NCBI GenBank assembly: GCA_030523325.1
Contig: JAUNIS010000004.1
Span: forward strand, 6,608 to 70,607
Source of the DNA: Phascolarctobacterium sp.
GTDB lineage: Bacteria > Bacillota > Negativicutes > Acidaminococcales > Acidaminococcaceae
Direction: 5' to 3'
Length of the DNA stretch: 64,000 nt
Below are positions 14,901-21,599 of this stretch, piece by piece (positions within the stretch are counted from its first letter, which is position 1; each line of letters opens with the position of its first letter). Made by a program: the position numbers and the translations under genes. The notes beneath the pieces are model-generated. The model searched no databases. It was given only the letters and a program-made list of their open reading frames with translations, and was not told where the DNA came from.

Positions 14901-16605
14901 CGTTTAATTCATTAGCAAGATCTTTAACACTGGATGCCAGGGAGCTTTCGGTAATGGCATCGCCCAATTTTTCTGGCAGCATGTTCTTGAGACCAATCAT
15001 CTTCTTATTGTTAAAGAGCAAGTTACCAAGTCCATTGCCACCATCCGCACTATATGTACTTTCGGCTTCGGCATTAACTTCAATTGCGTTACCAATCACT
15101 TTGCCGGCAACATTAATTTTAGCAATGGTATTCGCCATTTGTTGCGACAGGTTGATGTCGGCTTTGAGTTTTTCTTCATCACTTGCGTCAGCAGCCGGTG
15201 CCTTAGGAGGAGTTTGTTCGAGGCTTGCAGATGCGGTAATGCTTACATTACCAGGAGCTTTTATAATTGCGCCCTCGCCTACGTTAACCTCTGCCTTAAC
15301 AGTATCCTTAGCGATAGAGGTATAGCATGCCCAAATGTCTTGGTAGGTAATGTTTTTCTCGTCATATTTTTCGCCTAATTCTTCACGCAGCAATACGACA
15401 AGATCATCCTTGCGGTCAAGACCAAGGGCTTTAGCAACAGAATCAGTAATAGTAACCTTGCTAGTGTCAACGCCATTACCAAACCAAGCAGCAAATTTCT
15501 TCACACCGCTGGATTCCTCGTCTTGATAGTTCAGCTGGCTTGTAGAAGCAGCAAGAGTAATGCTGCCGTCACCCGTCAGCTCATCTGCATCACTTGCATT
15601 GCTTGCGTCCGTAAGAATAAGGTTGCCCTTGCTATCTGCCTCGAGAGTCATGGTAGTCGATTCGTCGATGCTTGCAGATTCAAATGCACCTTCCGTATTA
15701 ACTACATTATTAAACACTACGCCCGTACGTAAAATGGGTGCAACAGTGCTGCCTTTTTCTTTAGATACATCAATGCTTGCAGCCATGAGCTTCATAGCTG
15801 TTTGCGCGTTAATTTGACCATGAACTGCGATGGAGCCTGCACCGTTTAAAGCAATGTCAACTGCTTTTGCTGCTTTCGAGCTATCTTCCACAGCCATAAT
15901 CTTGCCTGCAGCGATGGATGCACCTTGGTATTCCAAGAACTTGTCCAGGTTTTCTTCATAGTCATTTTTATCAACTTCGTCCGGTTTCTTGAAGAGGTTC
16001 AAGGTTGACGCAGTATAAACATTAACATTTGTTTCCTTGCCGTCATCACCAGTTTTCGTTTCTTCGCTCTTAGTTACTTCATAAACAGCCTTCTTGAAGA
16101 AGTCCTCGGTGGGAGTCATAACCGTGAGGGAGCCTGCGTTAATTGCACCGGAGGCAGTAATAACCATACCCTTGGGGCTCAGGAAGAAAAGATTGCCACC
16201 GATTTGGTTATTACGAATAGCATTAACCGTACCGGCAACACTGATTTGATTTTGCACAGCATTAATCAAGGTGTTAAGATTTGCTCCGTCAGATGTTTTA
16301 AAATACAGATTAGCAATTTCTCCTGCTTGCACGTTGAATTTTTCAAAGCGGTTCAAACCTACAGTACCACTGGCACGCTCTGCTAAAATCTCGGCCGTGC
16401 CGTTTTGCATTAAGTTATCAGTAGTATCGCTGCGAACGATTTCCCCAGCAGCCTCTACGTCTTGACTCACTGCCCAAGGCAGAACGAATGCACCGATAGC
16501 TACTACGGATCTTAGCAGTTTATCTTTGAGGCTGGCATGAGTTGTCTTTGCTTCTTTACGGCTTGCCTCTATGGATTTACGTAATTTTTTTAATTGTTTG
16601 CTCAT
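5959..16605 (-). CDS. TpsA-type giant filamentous adhesin/haemagglutinin, N-terminal part
   Basis: 3548 residues in frame. Residues 1-52 form an extended signal peptide (basic n-region, hydrophobic core near 31-45, likely cleavage after VEA), as in two-partner-secreted exoproteins. Residues of about 53-180 resemble the TPS secretion domain (a GLNRFEKF motif, then NQI...NLFFLSPKGMVIT). The rest is Ala/Asn/Thr/Val-rich beta-helix repeat with recurring NVNN, VAVNN and GASVTV units. Acidic low-complexity stretches lie near residues 640 and 930, and a helical Lys/Glu-rich segment near 1100-1250. It is probably exported through the outer membrane by the TpsB encoded at 17781-19481 and displayed on the surface as an adhesin. 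The ribosome site GAAAGG lies 8 nt before the ATG. The frame ends in a TGA at 5959 that follows a 1-nt deletion near 5985; the coding sequence continues in another frame to the window edge. Confidence 0.85.
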   Translation of the reverse strand: MSKQLKKLRKSIEASRKEAKTTHASLKDKLLRSVVAIGAFVLPWAVSQDVEAAGEIVRSDTTDNLMQNGTAEILAERASGTVGLNRFEKFNVQAGEIANLYFKTSDGANLNTLINAVQNQISVAGTVNAIRNNQIGGNLFFLSPKGMVITASGAINAGSLTVMTPTEDFFKKAVYEVTKSEETKTGDDGKETNVNVYTASTLNLFKKPDEVDKNDYEENLDKFLEYQGASIAAGKIMAVEDSSKAAKAVDIALNGAGSIAVHGQINAQTAMKLMAASIDVSKEKGSTVAPILRTGVVFNNVVNTEGAFESASIDESTTMTLEADSKGNLILTDASNASDADELTGDGSITLAASTSQLNYQDEESSGVKKFAAWFGNGVDTSKVTITDSVAKALGLDRKDDLVVLLREELGEKYDEKNITYQDIWACYTSIAKDTVKAEVNVGEGAIIKAPGNVSITASASLEQTPPKAPAADASDEEKLKADINLSQQMANTIAKINVAGKVIGNAIEVNAEAESTYSADGGNGLGNLLFNNKKMIGLKNMLPEKLGDAITESSLASSVKDLANELNVALGLVSAKADVTVANTGKLTTVKPTSQYNSVAGFSGDELADAKAGDISVSANSTADVKIAMNLVPKATAVEDAEKKDEGKTSEDTGDTDGQGDASQDEANDKAGQNGYTWMNGGMIWEQIDSNASVNIQGTLDSSGDVELKAEAANSAKANLSITPLSVSKKNDAGEETKQYTSTPAYINVALGLINQNTNANVTIGSAPQNGETAAAELVKAAGAVDIFADSNINLDSTVGVKSDDTQAVSTSINIINSNNKSQVDNYAQITGNGVEISATETFGTVGKNVQNQVDHTLDKGIVINTSNAIEGVQQEKAADGEKAPSKEKAEESGDSDPAGDAIETDVTKTQTEKVKGLLDSVADKNKDAAGDEVEGQNQAQDTNDNPASSKSWNQYYDLGAAVTVANISGNTNVNLAKNSVISSYDGDVKVDASVTVLDNQVKTTNVFINTSGDTKLGVNAAVTVDNFNNNAKVIVAEGAQILASGTVTEKDENDKDVTRQADININAKVDNDYKRLSIMVGKVTSGWDHITEGISTLTTGETWSKVVNDAVATAQSQGKSESEIEELINKFADLEENFTTLAALIEAEKEKFSKAIEKGKEIKLEKIVAIGKDTDAAEAKLQKLTNDFNTLANGVANVYNGYTSIKTGITELKDVNNYMNILTSVSTVSKGKEATAMVNGTVAIQNSTNIATVDIAKSAIVKAQTVTGEGESATTSYGNVNLTAESLGGNVNFAGMWKGILPDANTNSGSEVGLGGTVAVQNTTTESNVLVHSGAEIAAKELSVEANNKVTNAVGSLGGANSSTFGLTGMVAYAGGSGTANVSVDEHANITAEKITLDAKNNDNLTVIAGDLSSSNSAVGASVGVISFHANTFAKVLDLDNTGAEAITWDVQDLDLNATTSGVLNNLTIAGVTATEKSNDEAKSDTDASAEKNGAIVKVKAADGSDKKVDINDIQIDGEGRKDEKSDPPSQAKGGDAAANEGGNGALNDADTDNNQRKDSSVRLAIAGSVSYNSITNKTEAELGNVKLNLADPNNAVNVLAEDSSYVGAYSGAMARTKAGSSNSDVSFSATLAGAVAVNDLTKNTSATIKGTEIAGGQLTNKAVNSGAQVAAGVGLGINTGATEQSKGFDITAAGSVNLINSTINAEINNASIKNASVSNVAYDKDLQIAGGVTADYAKSNASIGASVTVQKVTNNVKASIANASNITADSLTNLAASKLTQVGTAISLGLATGDSSYVAANGAVVVNNVNNNINSEISGSTITVKTADIKAEDGKLTADETENTYIEEVKSIEDQDGKTAFDVEGKEAISNLGNDTALETDSEGAPVSATTTEDGETKNNGTKYNTTSYDTDHSGNTIVGSAVTVTVQTGKGAGGAAAGSVVYNNVDNDFAAKVKGSTINVTGNDDTSALNIEAKSDTLVVGTAVGVSAKTNSESSGLAAAGSVVISRIDNDTYASIEALKGNDTVTDSVVKADKVNITADTKTKTVSVAGEAGVSLANAALGMTWAQNSFANTTGAYVLGAKIDGYNKALELTLDAENTTKNYAVAAAANAGVDTTGSKALNVAATGAFAGNNGTNDTEAVIDRSAVDIDDVHNASIGFGEIDDDGNVTTYKVSKLDVKAKDDSTLKAVAGTVSVAAGGNLSISVGGSVVNNNVGSEDKRQRVFAQINNAEILTTADAAVKASAENNAKLFSLALGGAVAASGSVGIQAGVQGSVAVDNIYTLTNASMTDVNINKDSNNDKEDDKAGILSITAKSDTSVITSADGLSVSATAGGLPLGALATVSKVTSDADTLAYVSGGEHNVNTETISASSTNKITDVAIGINVAATSGSLSGELTGNVAVNTIANDTIAKITKANIYAGSVGVLATSEETLRNYGGALGVSASSGTGVSGGATVVVNKITGNTQALVEESTIDADGNDTTGINSNKGLVVNADAKHKLVDISITGGVGAAGMAGIAANATVGVNTIKGETVARISDSDINKNLAAVTNANVLVKAKDYLDVSSHIGTLSVGVGGSAGVGVGASVDNNEFDRKTVAEIVGTETARENKQSLAGNDITVDADSDIVVTLSESGVSAGASGTGAAAITGVVSVDTFIGKTEARIKNVDSTVNDKLSINADSAKDIKTYTNSITLSGGIGSGSISAAVSVVKENSETIAELVNSDVIGLASKDNKGADVELKAHNKNSIKQEVSGDALAISIGGSIGATVGVNNFNNKVKTNIEGSNLGTNNEKIGTLTSYAQNEIEDNFQNITATGGLGAVGVGVGVNTVDTSVINNVTSGLVNAQSVSLKAEDTRTIKQTAVGATVGAGAIATNVMINNVGTAIQDVVDDSNSEYRFNAKTIVDNVNESLAQADKNTQILSEGTFTKDVVTVSSATTMGLGGEAGSGVKTDISGAVIKATDDINVNAKTTTNTDLDNVQAALAIADISVAVASTEVKENTGVNISGGALNANQINIESENAGTLKQRATHGNAAGVSVNVIVSKIENTGDNKITISNGAIISAGKELANASEADSVLNIIAKDNMVIDNYTTGVETLGITIGALFTRSYDYANTGVEISGGSTIENVNVVKESKTYTTESKRVTEVNGKEISTADDSSKTYEYTTSKSVLGDVNINAINSNKVKAETFIVQAGLANGNGAISEAVEGKEDGSKSTSINIIGENTFKGADIEIEALNQATTYAKVNTYAGSLLSVTRAKATASNYGKATTSLGDGQTFIADNVDLNAIAKAIGSFDTEKQKFNITTHSAEAIVVGGTGGAVAGIGVNTAEAIVANTAELTVGHNTYQNLKWVDLDESTEQTDGTINKVKVTTEHEELVNNASALELDAHVVGTEHAETSVVTVGAVIGSGSNYANTTNNSKTILNFNPGDYVSETLSLEAYNADYSVNKADGNGGSAIDISPFAASVDHKSNISTTINVSGNITTTGDIDIDVSTYSDSEMQADALRAKIAGGSGVSNTNTVNNTATVNINSAKINEAAMFLLAP

Positions 16606-16634
16606 GGTCTTTTCCTTTCAAAAAAGATTGTTTA

Positions 16635-17693
16635 TCAGTATAATCCCCGTTGGGGAATGGTTTCGTTAATAACGTTTTGCCTGTCCATAGTGCGCATGGA
16701 TAAGTAAATCTTAGCTGGCATGGGTCCTTCTTTATTCCATTTCAATTTAAAGTGGGATGGAAATGAATAGACATGTGTCTCGAAAAAACCACCACTTAGC
16801 TCAACGTGAAAATTTCTGTTCCACGAACACAGTGGTATGGCAAGCACCCTCTCGTCAGCTATACGATAGCTCTGCAAAAGTTCTATGAACCTTCGATATT
16901 TTTCCGACTGAAAAAGCCTTCGATGCTGAGTAGGCAACAGTTCCTTCGGTCCCATTTCTATGCCGAAGGTATCGCCAATGCTTCCGTCTGCAAGCACGTC
17001 TATGCCAAGCACATAATTCATAATACCAAGCTTGTCTATCTCTCGAAGTATCTCTTCGCATTGCTCAAGCAAGGTCCTGCAACCTAAGATACGCAAGCCT
17101 TCGATTATATCATCCAGCTTTTCATTCACCGGCATGAGGTTCAAGCGTACGGGCCTACCCTCTCGCGAGTTCATGAAACCAAGCTGGTTCATGGTTAAAA
17201 GGTGTTTTATTTTTCTAAGTTTTTCAATTGTTCCCCCTGCCCTGTCACTCATTCCTTGTAAATCAAGGAGTTTGGGTAATAAGGTGAAGGCTGCATCCTC
17301 TTTAACAGTTAAGAAGATGGCTAAATCGTTAGGATGACCTTGTGATGTGTCGCCTTCTAAATAGGCAACTGCATCATTCAGGGCCTTGGGAAAATGTTCC
17401 GCAACTAATTTACCGTATGCTTCGATAAAATCACCAGCCGCGGCTAAAGGATGACCATCAATGAGCCGATGCTCGAGGAAGAAGCCTGCCGGGTAGGAAA
17501 CCGATAGGTCGATTCCAGGCGGCCCGAGTAGTGGTGACTCCGCATAGAAATCAAGTGTGGCTTCGTTTAAATCGTAGAGCCGAGCTGTGCTCACGACTGG
17601 TTCGTAATCACTGCCGAACAAGGAGGCAGCTTGACATTCTTCAGCAAGGTGCTTGAGCCAGCAAACACAAGCCAAACCATTATGCAATTTCAT
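16635..17693 (-). CDS. Unrecognised 352-aa protein between TpsB and TpsA
   Basis: I do not recognise this family. There is no signal peptide and no membrane segment, so it is probably cytoplasmic. The C-terminal third has beta-strand-like segments ending in PMPAKIYLSMR, and the middle is helical with many Leu/Arg/Glu. It has a strong ribosome site (AAGGAGG, 8 nt before the ATG). The gene lies 29 bp upstream of the adhesin and 87 bp downstream of the TpsB stop, on the same strand, so co-transcription with the secretion system is likely. By position it could be a modification enzyme or chaperone for the exoprotein, but no catalytic motif supports this. It does not look like an HMW1C-type glycosyltransferase or an HlyC/CdiC acyltransferase. 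Confidence 0.75.
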   Translation of the reverse strand: MKLHNGLACVCWLKHLAEECQAASLFGSDYEPVVSTARLYDLNEATLDFYAESPLLGPPGIDLSVSYPAGFFLEHRLIDGHPLAAAGDFIEAYGKLVAEHFPKALNDAVAYLEGDTSQGHPNDLAIFLTVKEDAAFTLLPKLLDLQGMSDRAGGTIEKLRKIKHLLTMNQLGFMNSREGRPVRLNLMPVNEKLDDIIEGLRILGCRTLLEQCEEILREIDKLGIMNYVLGIDVLADGSIGDTFGIEMGPKELLPTQHRRLFQSEKYRRFIELLQSYRIADERVLAIPLCSWNRNFHVELSGGFFETHVYSFPSHFKLKWNKEGPMPAKIYLSMRTMDRQNVINETIPQRGLY

Positions 17694-17780
17694 GAAACTA
17701 ACCTCCTTGTTAGCAAAACTATTAATTAACTAAGTTCTTTCAAGAACCTCTAGTAAAACGACAATTTTTTAATTAGCCAA

Positions 17781-19481
17781 TTAAAATTGACCGGTTAAGA
17801 TAAAATGAATGCGCATTCTATTGGCATCCTCACTCATACCGTCGAAGCTTCTCTTCAGCGGGAAGGCGAAGGCTAGATTTGCATATATGTTTTTAGCGAA
17901 GCTACTCTTCACACCAAAGCCCAAGCTGTAAAGGCTGCGATCCACATTTTCAGACTGAGTATTTTCTCCAAAAAGATGACCGTAGTCTGCGAATACATAT
18001 GCTTTAGTCTTGTAATCCTTGCTGATTGGCATTTGATATTCAACGTTCAAGGTAAAGCCGCTATCAGCTGCCATAAAGTTTTCGTAATAACCTCTTACCG
18101 TATTCATACCGCCAATATAAAAGGCTCTGGAGCTAGGAATGTTATCCTTGAAGCCCTTTTGCAGGCTTGCGCGGGAAGTCAATTGTTGTCCGTGTTGGTA
18201 AACCTTTTGATAAAGAGCATCGCCCTTATAAACATTGTAGCTATCCGTAGTAGTATAATTGCTGCGAATATCGTAATCCACATTGCCGTGAATGAGACTA
18301 TGTCTTTGGTAAATGAGATGGCTCTTGCCATAATTAACAAGGGAGAAGCCCAAGGAAATCTCGTTAGTGGAATCGCCCACGATCTTTGTTCTGTAGCCAG
18401 AGAATGCAAAGTCCGAGGTTGATTTTTGGTGACTGTATTCTAAGAAGGCTTCACTACGAGTCTTGGCAGTGGTAACCCAGGGTTGGCTAATACCAATATT
18501 GTAAGTGGACGCATGACCGAAGGTTCTATATTCATCCTTATGACGAATACTATGAACGGAGTTTGCACTGTAGCCTACATTAACCTTAGTGCCCATTCTA
18601 TTAACCGGTGTAGAATACGCAAAGGAACCGCTCTTAGTACCTTCACTGCCTACATAACCAAGACTTAAGTTGTCACGGTTACCCGTTAAGCTACGCAGGT
18701 TGTAAAATAAACCGCCACGCCAAATACCAGTGTTACGATTACCTGCAAGGTCCGTGAAAACGGTAACAACGCTATTTTGTGGTTCGGTAAGCTTGAGCTC
18801 GTAATCCGTCGTGCCAAACTCCTTGCCCTTATTCATGACAATTCTCAGCTGAGCATCATTAGTCGCATTAAAACGCAGGATATCTTTGTTCAGCTTATCA
18901 AGTGTAGGTACCTCACCTCTTGCAACCGCGATACGATTCTTTACATAGCTGGCACGAGTATGCTTATTACCTGTAACTAAAGCTTCCCCGTTAGTGCCCT
19001 CGATTAATTTCACAGCCACAACACCTTGCTCAATTTTTTGTTGAGGAAGAAAAGCTCTACAAGTAAAATTACCTTTAATTGCATAGAGCGTGTTAATTTT
19101 ATCGACAATGGCATAAAGATCGTTCACAGAAACGTCCTTGCCAACATATGAAGTTTTAATGGAGTCAAGTTCTTCCGCAGTCAAAACCCTGGATTCGTCA
19201 ATGTTCAAGCCTGCTAGTTTAAAGGTTTTAACCGTGGACTCGCTTGTCTCAGTTTGAGATGCTTGCCTTTCGATTTGACTTGCAGCAGCTTTCTTACCCT
19301 CTTCGATATCTTGCTCAACCCTTGCCTTGTCAAAATAATCCTTCAATTGGTTGATGTTAGCACCAGGATTGGTTTGCACAATAGCGCCTTGAATTTCTTG
19401 AGCTGAAGGAGCCGCAAAAGCAAGCGAACTCAAAGACATGACTGCGAGTGTAAGTCCAGTAATTTTAACTTTATTATTCAT
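17781..19481 (-). CDS. TpsB outer-membrane transporter (ShlB/FhaC family)
   Basis: 566 residues. The start is set by GGAGGA 6 nt before an ATG that begins a clean signal peptide (MNNKVKITGL...SLAFA); an upstream in-frame start would add a non-signal extension. Residues 23-85 are a helical, Gln/Glu-rich segment. Residues of about 85-160 fit a POTRA_2 domain (TFKLAGLNI...GVVAVKLIEG). From about residue 200 to the end it is an Omp85-type beta-barrel with alternating aromatic strands. It carries the VRGYYENF form of the conserved VRGF/Y loop-6 motif near residue 465 and ends in Phe, as outer-membrane barrels do. Family role: secretes the partner TpsA through the barrel after POTRA recognition of the TPS domain. 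The partner is the adhesin downstream. Confidence 0.92.
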   Translation of the reverse strand: MNNKVKITGLTLAVMSLSSLAFAAPSAQEIQGAIVQTNPGANINQLKDYFDKARVEQDIEEGKKAAASQIERQASQTETSESTVKTFKLAGLNIDESRVLTAEELDSIKTSYVGKDVSVNDLYAIVDKINTLYAIKGNFTCRAFLPQQKIEQGVVAVKLIEGTNGEALVTGNKHTRASYVKNRIAVARGEVPTLDKLNKDILRFNATNDAQLRIVMNKGKEFGTTDYELKLTEPQNSVVTVFTDLAGNRNTGIWRGGLFYNLRSLTGNRDNLSLGYVGSEGTKSGSFAYSTPVNRMGTKVNVGYSANSVHSIRHKDEYRTFGHASTYNIGISQPWVTTAKTRSEAFLEYSHQKSTSDFAFSGYRTKIVGDSTNEISLGFSLVNYGKSHLIYQRHSLIHGNVDYDIRSNYTTTDSYNVYKGDALYQKVYQHGQQLTSRASLQKGFKDNIPSSRAFYIGGMNTVRGYYENFMAADSGFTLNVEYQMPISKDYKTKAYVFADYGHLFGENTQSENVDRSLYSLGFGVKSSFAKNIYANLAFAFPLKRSFDGMSEDANRMRIHFILTGQF

Positions 19482-19567
19482 AAAAATTCCTCCGTTGAAA
19501 AACCAGAATTCTTGTAACAAATTTCCATGGGAAGACACACTCCACCCACATTATAATTTATCACTTT

Positions 19568-19576
19568 ATTATAGCA
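19568..19576 (-). promoter_or_regulatory. Likely extended -10 promoter of the tpsB operon
   Basis: On the minus strand the sequence reads TGCTATAAT, an extended -10 element, about 90 nt before the tpsB start. No good -35 lies at 16-18 bp; a TTGACA is present but only 10 bp upstream of the -10. A second TATAAT lies about 18 bp nearer the gene. The expected start site is near 19561. Confidence 0.45.
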
Positions 19577-19603
19577 TTTTATTTGTCAACAGTCCACAAT
19601 GAG

Positions 19604-19613
19604 CCCCCCCCCC
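19604..19613. repeat. Homopolymeric C10/G10 tract upstream of tpsB
   Basis: There are ten consecutive C on the plus strand (G10 in the direction of tpsB), in an AT-rich intergenic region. The tract would sit at about -43 to -52 from the predicted tpsB start site, just upstream of the -35 position. Such tracts are prone to slipped-strand changes. Confidence 0.9.
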
Positions 19614-19692
19614 GAGTTTTCATTTTTTTCACAATTAAAAAGCAAAATTTAATTAAAAATTTTTTTCTGAATTTGAGTTGACAATCTCAAAA

Positions 19693-19725
19693 ATAAAAAA
19701 ACGTGTCGGTAAAAACCAACACGTT
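19693..19725 (-). terminator. Rho-independent terminator after the tRNA genes
   Basis: Minus-strand hairpin with an AACGTGT...ACACGTT stem extended by GGT/ACC, followed directly by seven T. It closes the tRNA-Ala transcript and isolates the downstream tpsB locus. Confidence 0.85.
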
Positions 19726-19736
19726 AATTTGTAGTT

Positions 19737-19812
19737 TGGTGGAGACGAGGAGAATCGAACTCCTGACCCCCTGCTTGCAAGGCAGGTGCTCTCCCAGCTG
19801 AGCTACGCCCCC
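19737..19812 (-). tRNA. tRNA-Ala (anticodon TGC)
   Basis: 76 nt including an encoded CCA. The acceptor arm GGGGGCG pairs with CGTCTCC (two G-U pairs). A D-arm AGCTCAGCTGGGAGAGC, anticodon loop CTTGCAA (TGC) and T-arm GTTCGAATC are all present. It follows tRNA-Ile2 by 24 nt on the same strand. Confidence 0.95.
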
Positions 19813-19836
19813 AAAGGTTTGAAGTTTTTAAAAAGT

Positions 19837-19911
19837 TGGTGGGCCCAGTAGGGGTCGAACCTACGACCAGCCGGTTATGAGCCGGCAGCTCTACCACTGA
19901 GCTATAGGCCC
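19837..19911 (-). tRNA. tRNA with CAT anticodon, probably tRNA-Ile2
   Basis: 75 nt including CCA. The acceptor GGGCCTA pairs with TGGGCCC, the anticodon loop is CTCATAA and the T-arm is TAGGTTCGACCCCTA. The anticodon stem-loop GGCTCATAACC and the following TGGTCGTAGG resemble Firmicute tRNA-Ile2, which reads AUA after lysidine modification of C34, more than elongator tRNA-Met. That assignment rests on similarity from memory; the CAT anticodon itself is certain. Confidence 0.85.
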
Positions 19912-19963
19912 ATTCTTTCCAACAAGGTATATTTTAAAGCATCAGCCTATTCTTTGTCAACCC

Positions 19964-21568
19964 TTAGTCCAGAAAATCTTTTAATTTTTTGCTACGAGAA
20001 GGATGACGTAATTTACGTAATGCTTTTGCCTCGATTTGACGAATACGTTCACGAGTTACCCCGAAATGCTTACCAACCTCTTCGAGGGTACGAGAACGAC
20101 CGTCCATTAAGCCAAAGCGTAGCTCCAAGACCTTACGTTCACGTTCTGTAAGACCGCCAAGAACTTCCATAAGCTGTTCGCGAAGCAAAGTAAAGGAGGC
20201 AGCATCAGCCGGAGCAGGCGCGTCATGATCTTCGATAAAGTCTCCCAAATGGGAATCTTCCTCTTCGCCGATTGGTGTCTCAAGAGAAACAGGTTCTTGA
20301 GCAATCTTTTGAATTTCGCGTACACGATCTACAGAGATATCCATCTCTTCGGCAATCTCCTCGGGTAAGGGTTCGCGACCTTTTTCTTGCAAGAGCTGAC
20401 GAGATACACGGATAAGCTTATTAATGGTCTCGACCATATGTACCGGAATACGAATGGTACGAGCTTGGTCGGCAATAGCACGAGTGATGGCTTGACGAAT
20501 CCACCAGGTTGCGTAGGTAGAGAACTTAAAGCCCTTATTATAGTCGAACTTTTCTACAGCTTTAATGAGACCCAGATTGCCTTCTTGAATGAGATCCAAG
20601 AAAAGCATGCCACGACCAACGTATCTTTTGGCGATGCTGACTACGAGACGAAGATTAGCTTCGGACAAGCAGCTCTTAGATGCCTCGCCTTGATTGACAA
20701 TCTCGTTAAGGAGCTTCTTGTAGGACTCAGTAACGAAGGCGAGCTTTTCAGTATCGCCCATACCTGCTTCGCCCATCATCTTCGCATAATCAAGGAGAAC
20801 AACAAGCTCTGCTAGATGATGATGTTCTTCTTCATCTACAGGGATGTCGCATTCAACTTGTTCGCAACCAACTATCATGCAAGCTTGCTCACTCATTAAG
20901 CGTTGCAAATGTTTGCGTTCTTCATTGGTGAACTCGCAAATAAATTGCGGATATTCTTCGGCTGTAATAGGATTGCCTGCTGCCAGGCGAGCTTTGACCT
21001 CTTCAATTACAGAATAAACATTACGAATTTTGGTGATGGACCATTCAGAAGCAAGATATTCTTCGACCTTAGCCATTACATCTTCTGGACCTGCGTCATT
21101 TGCGATGACATCGCTAAGCTCGGGTTTGTAGCCATCAAGGATTGCCTGTGCCTTACGTCCCTTGTCCATACGTTTAGCAAGCTTTACCTCATCCTCACCG
21201 ACGAGTAGAGGCACGCGACCAATTTCCTTTAAGTACATACGTACTGGGTCATCTATGCTGACGCCTTCTAAGATAACTGTATCTTTAAATTCTGTAGGAG
21301 GAATCTCTTCTGCTAAGCTTTCGTCCTCTTCTAGAGACAGTAATAAAGCATCGTTTTCGTCTTCTTCTAGAGACAGTAATAAAGCATCGCTTTCGTCTTC
21401 TGATACAGAAATCCCATTGATTTTGGCAAGTTCATAAAATTTTTCCACATTGTCTAAATCTATTTTGCTTAAAATATCTTCGAGGGTAAGAACACCATTT
21501 TTATTTTTGCCTTTTTCGATAAGTTCCTTAAATTTATCCTCAGTATTTTTCATTTCTTCCTTGTCCAT
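19964..21568 (-). CDS. rpoD: Primary sigma factor RpoD/SigA
   Basis: 534 residues; the start is set by AGGAGG about 9 nt before ATG (MDKEEMKN), giving a 31-nt gap from dnaG. The N-terminal region 1.1 is acidic. Region 1.2 follows ([19 protein letters not shown]). Region 2 holds the core-binding and -10-melting helices ([20 protein letters not shown], then [14 protein letters not shown]). Region 3 follows, and region 4 has the -35-binding helix-turn-helix ([20 protein letters not shown]). It directs core RNA polymerase to housekeeping promoters. The dnaG-rpoD order is the classical macromolecular-synthesis operon. Oddity: two nearly identical 12-residue units (SLEEDE/DALLL) in region 1.1 come from a 36-bp tandem duplication at 21321-21392. 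Confidence 0.97.
   Translation of the reverse strand: MDKEEMKNTEDKFKELIEKGKNKNGVLTLEDILSKIDLDNVEKFYELAKINGISVSEDESDALLLSLEEDENDALLLSLEEDESLAEEIPPTEFKDTVILEGVSIDDPVRMYLKEIGRVPLLVGEDEVKLAKRMDKGRKAQAILDGYKPELSDVIANDAGPEDVMAKVEEYLASEWSITKIRNVYSVIEEVKARLAAGNPITAEEYPQFICEFTNEERKHLQRLMSEQACMIVGCEQVECDIPVDEEEHHHLAELVVLLDYAKMMGEAGMGDTEKLAFVTESYKKLLNEIVNQGEASKSCLSEANLRLVVSIAKRYVGRGMLFLDLIQEGNLGLIKAVEKFDYNKGFKFSTYATWWIRQAITRAIADQARTIRIPVHMVETINKLIRVSRQLLQEKGREPLPEEIAEEMDISVDRVREIQKIAQEPVSLETPIGEEEDSHLGDFIEDHDAPAPADAASFTLLREQLMEVLGGLTERERKVLELRFGLMDGRSRTLEEVGKHFGVTRERIRQIEAKALRKLRHPSRSKKLKDFLD
21321..21392. repeat. Two 36-bp direct tandem repeats inside rpoD
   Basis: Units 21321-21356 and 21357-21392 differ at only a few positions, and a partial third unit follows. 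They encode a repeated 12-residue acidic/leucine motif in sigma region 1.1. The length is a multiple of three, so the frame is kept. Confidence 0.9.
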
Positions 21569-21599
21569 GGCGTCTCCCTCCTTCCACATAATAGTTTCT

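Noticed and set aside
5939..16465. Many 60-260-residue plus-strand ORFs inside the adhesin region
   Set aside because: They overlap the long minus-strand repeat protein, have no ribosome sites or family motifs, and reflect its biased repetitive codons.
19604..19613. C10 tract as a pure sequencing artefact
   Set aside because: It cannot be excluded, but its position next to a promoter is typical of real variable tracts, so it is kept as a finding.
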